Source of the DNA: Paractinoplanes maris
GTDB lineage: Bacteria > Actinomycetota > Actinomycetes > Mycobacteriales > Micromonosporaceae
Direction of reading: 5' to 3'
Length of the DNA: 64,000 nt
NCBI RefSeq assembly: GCF_023544465.1
Contig: NZ_JALPVL010000001.1
Coordinates: forward strand, 682,001 to 746,000
Shown here: positions 58,770-64,000 of the stretch, piece by piece
Layout: each line of letters opens with the position of its first letter
How positions within the stretch are numbered: position 1 is the first letter of the stretch
Notes under the pieces: generated by a model
Told to the model about the DNA's origin: nothing
What the model saw: only the letters and a program-made list of their open reading frames with translations
Databases searched by the model: none
Position numbers and translations under genes: made by a program

Positions 58770-59780
58770 TCAGGCGCCGGTGCTCTCGCGGGCCACCAGC
58801 CGGTGATCCACGCGCAGCTCCCGGGGCGCCCCCGACGGGGTCGACCCCTCGCCGAGGCGCTCGGCCAGCAGGTCGACCGCGAGCTGGGCGATCCGGGGCG
58901 CGTCGGGCGCGATCGTGCTCAGCGTGGGCGTCGAGAACCGCCCGTCCTCGATGTCGTCGAAGCCGATCACCGCGATGTCGTCCGGCACCGGGATCCCCCG
59001 CGACAACAGCGTCCGCAGTGCGCCCAGCGCGAGCAGATCGTTGAAGCAGAACACCGCGTCCGGCGGCGAGTCCGTGTCGAGCAGCCGAGCCATCGCGGCC
59101 GCCCCGTCGGCCCGGTGGAAGCCCTCGGCGGGCATCTCGAGCGCCGTGTCGATGGGCAGCCCGGCCTCGGCCAGCGCGGCCCGGTAGCCGGCCAGCCGCT
59201 GGTGGGCGGTCACCGCCGACGGCTTGTCCTGCACCCCGATCGCGGCGATCCGCCGCCGGCCGAGCGCGGTGAGATGCCCGGTCGCGTCGGCCGCGGCCGC
59301 GGTGTTGTCGATCGCCACGTGGTCGGCCGGCCCGTGCCAGACGCGCTCGCCGAGCAGCACCATCGGGGTGCCGTCGCGCAGCGCCAGCTCCTCGCCGGCC
59401 AGCGCCAGCGGGCTGAAGATCAGTCCGTCGATGGCGTGCCGGCGCAGACCCTCGACCAGGTCCCGCTCGCGCTCGGCCAGCCCGTCGGTCTGATCGATCA
59501 GCACCGTCCATGATCGACGCTCGGCGGCCTGCACGATCAGCCCGGCGATCTCCGCGAAATAGGGCGACTGGAGCTCGGGCACGGCCAGCGCGATCACCCC
59601 GGAGCGGCCGCTGCGAAGCTGCCGGGCGGCGATGTTGGGCACGTAGCCGAGGGCCTCGATCGCGGCCTGGACACGGGCGCGGGTGGTCGGGGCGACGTGC
59701 ACATAACCATTGACGACATTGGAGACCGTCTTGATCGACACACCGGCCCGCGCGGCGACGTCCTTGAGCCCAGGTGGCAC
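58770..59780 (-). CDS. LacI family transcriptional regulator
   Basis: 336 residues. The helix-turn-helix DVAARAGVSIKTVSNVVNG spans about residues 7-25, the hinge contains YVPNIAARQLRSGRSG, and the periplasmic-binding-like domain follows with DGLIFSPLAL, CFNDLLALGALR and VIGFDDIEDGRFSTP. It lies directly upstream of the arabinose operon on the same strand, and a copy of the TACAACGTTGCA operator overlaps its own promoter, so it should repress both. The effector is likely arabinose or an arabino-oligosaccharide. The GTG start is leaderless. Confidence 0.92.
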   Translation of the reverse strand: MPPGLKDVAARAGVSIKTVSNVVNGYVHVAPTTRARVQAAIEALGYVPNIAARQLRSGRSGVIALAVPELQSPYFAEIAGLIVQAAERRSWTVLIDQTDGLAERERDLVEGLRRHAIDGLIFSPLALAGEELALRDGTPMVLLGERVWHGPADHVAIDNTAAAADATGHLTALGRRRIAAIGVQDKPSAVTAHQRLAGYRAALAEAGLPIDTALEMPAEGFHRADGAAAMARLLDTDSPPDAVFCFNDLLALGALRTLLSRGIPVPDDIAVIGFDDIEDGRFSTPTLSTIAPDAPRIAQLAVDLLAERLGEGSTPSGAPRELRVDHRLVARESTGA

Positions 59781-59788
59781 GGAGAAGG

Positions 59789-59794
59789 ACTATA
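59789..59794 (-). promoter_or_regulatory. Putative -10 box (TATAGT) of leaderless lacI-type gene
   Basis: TATAGT on the minus strand ends 8 nt before GTG 59780 and overlaps the end of the operator at 59793-59804. Confidence 0.55.
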
Positions 59795-59804
59795 CAACGT
59801 TGCA
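59793..59804. promoter_or_regulatory. LacI-type operator before the regulator gene
   Basis: TACAACGTTGCA, identical over 12 bases to 58704-58715. Its CAACGTTG core has the central CG usual for LacI-family sites. Confidence 0.7.
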
Positions 59805-59864
59805 GTACTTAAAGCCGATCACCCGGCGGAGCTAAGGCGAGCCGGAAACACCGGTATCGGCGAT

Positions 59865-59870
59865 TACCGT
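59865..59870 (+). promoter_or_regulatory. Putative -10 box (TACCGT) of leaderless STAS-ATPase gene
   Basis: TACCGT ends 6 nt before the ATG at 59877; no ribosome site is seen. Confidence 0.45.
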
Positions 59871-59876
59871 GGTCGC

Positions 59877-60677
59877 ATGTCCAGGAGCGCAGCGTGTCTG
59901 CCGGGGAAGCAACCCACTGTCCACCTCGAGTGCGACGACGATGCGTCGGTGGTGCTCCTGACCGTCGACGGTGCCTGGAGCCGGGCGCTGTGGCAGCGCA
60001 CCACCGAGCTGGTGCACAAGTGCCTGGCCGAGCACCCCGAGGCACTCATCGTGGACCTCTCCGGGCTGGACGACTCCGCCGGCGTGAGCGCCCCCACCTG
60101 GGTGACCGCTCGGCGCACGGCGGCCGCGATGACCCCGCCGGTGCAGGTGGCGCTCTGCATCCCGCCCGAGCGCCCGCTGGCCGATCGGATGCAGCGCCTC
60201 GGTGCCCGGCGCTTCCTGCCGGTCTACGCCCGCGTCCGGCAGGCCCGGGTGGCCATCGCCAGCCGGCTGCCGCTGACCGAGCGGCTCGTGCTCACCCTGC
60301 CCGCCGAGCCCGACTCCCCGAGCATCGCCCGCAACCTGGTCAGCGACGCCTGCCTGGCCTGGGACCGGAGCGCACTGCTGCACCCGGCCCGGGCGGTGAT
60401 GTCGGAGCTGGTGACCAACGCGATCGAGCACGCGCGGACCGAGGTGACGGTGGTCGTCAGCCTGCGCGGCGAGGGCATCCATCTCAGTGTGGCCGACGGG
60501 GTCACCGACCCGCCCCGGCTGATCAAACCGGGACGGGTCCGGCGTGACCGGCCGCTCGACGAGCGCGGCCGCGGGTTGCGCGTGGTCACCGAGCTCGCGG
60601 TGGCCTGGGGCACCCTGCCGACTCGTACGGGAAAGGTCGTCTGGGCGACGATGCTGCCGCCTACTGCGCCTCGATGA
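59877..60677 (+). CDS. STAS domain-ATPase (RsbW-like) fusion regulator
   Basis: 266 residues. The N-terminal half (about 14-110) is STAS-like: VVLLTVDGAWSRALWQRTT and ALIVDLSGLDDSAGVSAPTW, in the manner of anti-anti-sigma factors. The C-terminal half (about 130-262) is a GHKL ATPase of the RsbW/SpoIIAB type with N box AVMSELVTNAIEHA near 182 and GRGLRVVTELA near 238. Such a pairing in one chain could hold an anti-sigma kinase under control of its own STAS domain. No sigma factor gene is next to it. It converges with cysN, and the last 17 bases overlap. Confidence 0.8.
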   Translation: MSRSAACLPGKQPTVHLECDDDASVVLLTVDGAWSRALWQRTTELVHKCLAEHPEALIVDLSGLDDSAGVSAPTWVTARRTAAAMTPPVQVALCIPPERPLADRMQRLGARRFLPVYARVRQARVAIASRLPLTERLVLTLPAEPDSPSIARNLVSDACLAWDRSALLHPARAVMSELVTNAIEHARTEVTVVVSLRGEGIHLSVADGVTDPPRLIKPGRVRRDRPLDERGRGLRVVTELAVAWGTLPTRTGKVVWATMLPPTAPR

Positions 60678-61959
60678 TCATGCCGGCACCGACCGTGCGG
60701 TTGGTGCTCTCGTCGATCAGGATGAAGCCGCCGGTCGTCCGGTTCCGCCGGTATTCGTCGGCCAGCAGCGGCACGGTCGTGCGCAGCCGCACCCGGCCGA
60801 TCTCGTTGAGCTGCAGCTCGCCGGCCTGCTCGTCACGGTGCAGTGTGTTGACGTCCAGGCGGTACTGCAGGCCGCGGATCACCGTGCGGGCCGTCCGGGT
60901 GGTGTGCTTGATGGCGTATTTGCCGCCGACCCGCAGCGGGGCGGTCTCGTCCATCCAGCAGACCATCGCCTCGATGTCCTGGGCGACCGCCGGGGCGTTG
61001 TGCGGGCGGCAGATCAGGTCACCGCGCGAGATGTCGATCTCGTCGTTGAGCCGCACCGTGACCGACATGGGCGGGAACGCCTCGTCGACCGGGCCATCGG
61101 CGGTGTCGATGCCGGCGATCGTGCTGGTCATGCCGGACGGGAGCACCAGGACCTCGTCGCCCGGCTTGAGCACGCCCGAGGCGACCTGGCCGGCGTAACC
61201 GCGGTAGTCGGTCACCGTGGTCGACTGCGGACGGATCACGTATTGCACCGGGAACCGCACGTCGACCAGGTTGCGGTCGCTGGCGATGTGCACGTGCTCG
61301 AGGTGGTGCAGCAGCGACGGGCCGTCGTACCAGGGGCTGTTCTCGGAGCGCGAGGCGATGTTGTCACCGTTGAGCGCCGACACCGGGATGATCGTCAGGT
61401 CGCCGATCTCGAGCTTGGCCGCGAACGAGGTGAACTCGTCGGCGATCCGGTCGTAGACGGCCTTGTCCCAGTCGACCAGGTCCATCTTGTTGATGCAGAG
61501 CACCAGGTGCGGCACCCGCAGCAGCGAGGTCAGGAACGCGTGCCGGCGGGACTGCTCGACCAGGCCCTTGCGCGCGTCGACCAGGATCAGCGCCAGGTCG
61601 GCGGTGGAGGCACCGGTGACCATGTTGCGGGTGTACTGGATGTGCCCCGGGGTGTCGGCGATGATGAACTTGCGCCGCGGGGTGGCGAAGTAGCGGTAGG
61701 CCACATCGATCGTGATGCCCTGCTCGCGCTCGGCCCGCAGACCGTCGGTGAGCAGCGCCAGGTTGGTGTATTCGTCGCCGCGGGACGCGCTCGCCGCCTC
61801 GACGGCCTCCAGCTGGTCGGCGAAGATCGTCTTGGTGTCGTACAGCAGACGGCCGATGAGGGTCGACTTGCCGTCGTCGACGCTGCCCGCGGTGGCGAAC
61901 CGCAGCAGGTCCATGCGGGCGGCCGGCGCCGCCTCGTTCTCCAGGACGGCCTGGCTCAT
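60661..61959 (-). CDS. cysN: Sulfate adenylyltransferase subunit 1 (GTPase)
   Basis: 432 residues, an EF-Tu-like GTPase. The P loop GSVDDGKST lies at 26-34, the switch region REQGITIDVAYRYF near 78, DTPGHIQYT near 101 and NKMDLVDWD near 156. Three beta domains follow, ending without an APS kinase (CysC) domain. With CysD it makes adenosine 5'-phosphosulfate from sulfate and ATP. The ATG overlaps the cysD stop (TGATG). It ends over the convergent STAS-ATPase gene. Confidence 0.95.
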   Translation of the reverse strand: MSQAVLENEAAPAARMDLLRFATAGSVDDGKSTLIGRLLYDTKTIFADQLEAVEAASASRGDEYTNLALLTDGLRAEREQGITIDVAYRYFATPRRKFIIADTPGHIQYTRNMVTGASTADLALILVDARKGLVEQSRRHAFLTSLLRVPHLVLCINKMDLVDWDKAVYDRIADEFTSFAAKLEIGDLTIIPVSALNGDNIASRSENSPWYDGPSLLHHLEHVHIASDRNLVDVRFPVQYVIRPQSTTVTDYRGYAGQVASGVLKPGDEVLVLPSGMTSTIAGIDTADGPVDEAFPPMSVTVRLNDEIDISRGDLICRPHNAPAVAQDIEAMVCWMDETAPLRVGGKYAIKHTTRTARTVIRGLQYRLDVNTLHRDEQAGELQLNEIGRVRLRTTVPLLADEYRRNRTTGGFILIDESTNRTVGAGMIIEAQ

Positions 61960-62870
61960 CAGAAGTAACCCTCTCGCTTGCGGTCTTCCATCGCGGCCTC
62001 GCTGACCTTGTCGTCGCCGCGGGTGGCGCCGCGCTCGGTGATCCGGGTGGCGGCGACCTCGTCGATCACCTTGTCCACCGTGTCGGCCTCGGACAGCACG
62101 GCCGCGGTCTGCGAGGCGTCGCCCACCGTGCGGTAACGGACCCGGCGCACCTCGGAGGTCTCGCCGTCCTTGAGCCGGATGAACTCGTTGACCGCGTAGA
62201 ACATCCCGCCGCGCTCGACGACCTCACGGTCGTGCGCGTAGTAGATGCTCGGCAGCGGGACCTGCTCCTTGGCGATGTAGTGCCAGATGTCCAGCTCGGT
62301 CCAGTTGGACAGCGGGAACACCCGGATCGACTCGCCGGGGTGGTGCCGGCCGTTGTAGAGGCCCCACAGCTCGGGCCGCTGGTTCTTCGGGTCCCACTGG
62401 CCGAACTCGTCGCGGAAGCTGAACATCCGCTCCTTGGCGCGGGCCTTCTCCTCGTCGCGGCGCGCGCCCCCGAACAGGGCGTCGAACCGGTATTTCTCGA
62501 CGGCGGCCAGCAGCACCGGGGTCTGGATGCGGTTACGGGTGCCGTCGGGCAGCTCCCGCACGTGACCGCTGTCGATCGCCTCCTGCACGCTGGCGACCAC
62601 CAGGTTGAGCCCGAGGGTGGCGACCCGGGAGTCGCGGTACTCGAGCACCTCGGGGAAGTTGTGGCCGGTGTCGATGTGCATGACCGGGAACGGGATGCGC
62701 GCGGGGGCGAACGCCTTCTCGGCGAGGCGCAGCATCACGATCGAGTCCTTGCCGCCCGAGAAGAGCAGGACGGGACGCTCGAACTCGGCCATGACCTCGC
62801 GCATCACAAAGATGCTCTCGGCTTCCAGGGCATCCAGGTGCGAGACACGGTACGGCTTCGTCTGGCTCAT
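61959..62870 (-). CDS. cysD: Sulfate adenylyltransferase subunit 2
   Basis: 303 residues of the PP-loop ATP-pyrophosphatase family. The ATP site LLFSGGKDSIVMLRLAEKAF is near residues 36-55, MHIDTGHNFPEVLEYRD near 64-80, and FPLSNWTELDIWHYI near 183-197. It is the catalytic subunit of ATP sulfurylase with CysN. The ATG has GGAG 9 nt upstream. 56 bases separate it from cysQ, upstream on the same strand. Confidence 0.95.
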   Translation of the reverse strand: MSQTKPYRVSHLDALEAESIFVMREVMAEFERPVLLFSGGKDSIVMLRLAEKAFAPARIPFPVMHIDTGHNFPEVLEYRDSRVATLGLNLVVASVQEAIDSGHVRELPDGTRNRIQTPVLLAAVEKYRFDALFGGARRDEEKARAKERMFSFRDEFGQWDPKNQRPELWGLYNGRHHPGESIRVFPLSNWTELDIWHYIAKEQVPLPSIYYAHDREVVERGGMFYAVNEFIRLKDGETSEVRRVRYRTVGDASQTAAVLSEADTVDKVIDEVAATRITERGATRGDDKVSEAAMEDRKREGYF

Positions 62871-62926
62871 CTTGATGGGCTCCAGACCTCTCAGGGGGTT
62901 GCGGCTGTGTTGCCCTTAGACAACCG

Positions 62927-63814
62927 TCATTCTGACGGAAGGTGACGCTGCAACGCTGCAAGCAACCGAGGAGCGAGATCCTTACGGCACACCACCAGGT
63001 CCGGCAACTTAGGGTCGGCCTCGTTGTATTTCAGCTCAGATCCGTCGATCCGGCTAGCGTGCAGGCCGGTGGCCAATGCCACAGCGACCGGTGCGGCCGA
63101 GTCCCACTCGTACTGGCCGCCGGCGTGGACGTACGCGTCGGCCTCGCCGCTGATCACCGCGGCGATCTTCACCCCGGCCGAGCCCATCGGCACCAGCTCG
63201 GCCCCGATGTCGCCGGCCAGCGCGGTGACGAAGGCCGGCGGCCGGGTGCGGCTGGCGGCGATCCGGATCGGCCGGGCGGTCGCGTCGAGCGGCATCGGCG
63301 GGTACGCCGGGGCGTGGTCGGTGGCGATCGTCCGGTGCTGGGCCGGCATCGCGACCGCGCCCGCGGCCAGGCACGACGGGCTCGAGCAGTCGGCCGTCCA
63401 GAGGGCCACGTGAACGGCCCAGTCGGGGCGGCCCTCTTCGGAGAACTCCCGGGTGCCGTCGAGCGGGTCGATGATCCAGACGCGCGAGGCGCCGAGCCGC
63501 TCGGGGCGTACGGTCTGGTGCTCGCCCTCGCGCCACGCGTCACGCGCGTGGTCGTCCTCCTCGGAGAGCACCGCGTCGGCCGGGCGCCAGCGGGCCAGCT
63601 CGGCCCGCATCAGGTGGTGCGCGGCCTTGTCGCCGGCCGCCTTGAGCGCCTTGCCGTCGGCGAAGCCCATGTCCTGGCGGACCTGGAGCAGCACCTGCCC
63701 GGCCCGGTCGGCCAGCCAGCGCGCGAAGGCGGCGTCGTTCACCGGCGGGATGCCACCGTCGCCGCTCTCCCGCTGGGAGGCCACGCGCGCCGACGTCTCT
63801 GTCTGCTCGCCCAT
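62927..63814 (-). CDS. cysQ: 3'(2'),5'-bisphosphate nucleotidase
   Basis: 295 residues of the inositol monophosphatase superfamily. The first metal Glu pair is in LSEEDDHARD near residue 84, the signature WIIDPLDGTREFSEEG near 113-128, and the second motif YEWDSAAPVAVA near 240. It removes the 3'-phosphate of PAP or PAPS, so it limits PAP after sulfonation or sulfate reduction. ATG at 63814 has GGGGAG 10 nt upstream. It stands between cysD and the sugar transferase gene, 20 bases from the latter. Confidence 0.9.
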   Translation of the reverse strand: MGEQTETSARVASQRESGDGGIPPVNDAAFARWLADRAGQVLLQVRQDMGFADGKALKAAGDKAAHHLMRAELARWRPADAVLSEEDDHARDAWREGEHQTVRPERLGASRVWIIDPLDGTREFSEEGRPDWAVHVALWTADCSSPSCLAAGAVAMPAQHRTIATDHAPAYPPMPLDATARPIRIAASRTRPPAFVTALAGDIGAELVPMGSAGVKIAAVISGEADAYVHAGGQYEWDSAAPVAVALATGLHASRIDGSELKYNEADPKLPDLVVCRKDLAPRLLAALQRHLPSE

Positions 63815-63834
63815 TCTCTCGCCACTCCCCAAGT

Positions 63835-64000
63835 TCAGTACGCTCCGGACGACCGCACCACTGCGGTCATGGTGCGCAACAGGATCACCAGATCCAAGCT
63901 GAGTGTCCAGTTCTCCACATAGCGCAGGTCGAGCCGGACCGCTTCCTCCCACGGCAGGTCCGAACGTCCGGAAACCTGCCACAGGCCTGTCATGCCCGGC
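63835..64000 (-). CDS. Exopolysaccharide polyprenyl glycosylphosphotransferase, C-terminal end (partial)
   Basis: The last 54 codons of a gene that continues past the right edge, ending in TGA at 63835-63837. The visible end reads PGMTGLWQVSGRSDLPWEE, then VRLDLRYVENWTLSLDL, then VILLRTMTAVVRSSGAY. This is the C-terminal signature of bacterial sugar transferases of the WcaJ/CpsE type, which link the first sugar phosphate to undecaprenyl phosphate at the membrane. It lies 20 bases before cysQ on the same strand and may share its transcript. Confidence 0.88.
   Translation of the reverse strand, partial: PGMTGLWQVSGRSDLPWEEAVRLDLRYVENWTLSLDLVILLRTMTAVVRSSGAY

Overview
The window is high-GC actinobacterial chromosome, most likely from a member of the Micromonosporaceae such as Actinoplanes. 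The evidence is the strong G/C third-position bias, frequent GTG starts, mycobacteria-like order of nucleoside-salvage genes, a complete conservon (CvnABCD) and many leaderless genes. No tRNA, rRNA, CRISPR array, intact insertion sequence or prophage was seen. It looks like ordinary chromosome carrying housekeeping and catabolic operons.

Layout. 1-9.5 kb: the tail of an acyl-CoA carboxylase alpha chain, a GNAT enzyme, a DedA protein, quinone reductase LpdA, a gamma-glutamylcyclotransferase-like protein, a tandem GNAT, two proteins of unknown function, a metallo-hydrolase, a DUF4349 lipoprotein and an M20 amidohydrolase. 9.7-20.4 kb: a B12-type acyl-CoA mutase large subunit, a receptor Ser/Thr kinase, a phosphopentomutase-like enzyme, a GPP34 protein, a Nudix hydrolase, upp, and deoC with an aldehyde dehydrogenase and a half-length dehydrogenase homologue. 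20.4-28.4 kb: an acidic protein and a degenerate IS110-like protein, then a glycosyltransferase, a pterin dehydratase-VOC fusion, an Lrp regulator with a DUF2000 protein, a phosphotransferase and a HAD hydrolase. 28.3-33.5 kb: the conservon, on the minus strand in the order cvnA, cvnB, cvnC, cvnD.

33.9-44 kb is a nucleoside uptake and salvage block: add, an RlmA-like methyltransferase, a DUF4272 protein, deoA, a cytidine deaminase with an extra C-terminal region, and a BMP-type nucleoside ABC transporter. Together with upp, deoC and the mutase it would import nucleosides, deaminate and phosphorolyse them, and feed deoxyribose to glyceraldehyde-3-phosphate and acetate. 44-49 kb holds a TetR-controlled membrane operon, a YihY-like protein, a 2H phosphoesterase and trpS. 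49-51.5 kb is galE-galK plus a small acidic protein behind a perfect hairpin. 51.4-59.8 kb is an arabino-oligosaccharide operon (GH51, ABC importer, two GH43 enzymes) with its LacI regulator; the same 12-base operator core lies before both. 59.9-64 kb has a STAS-ATPase regulator, cysN-cysD, cysQ and the 3' end of an exopolysaccharide priming transferase.

The most unusual observation is that the IS110-like protein at 21.4-23.7 kb ends in the same short tail (spaced motifs SAWFT, DTGW, AGLPKR.P, LVPG) as the conservon sensor kinase CvnA. This suggests an unrecognised partner of the conservon. The window is also rich in leaderless genes: thirteen starts have a TANNNT box 6-8 nt upstream. Four convergent gene pairs share a 4-nt stop-codon overlap.
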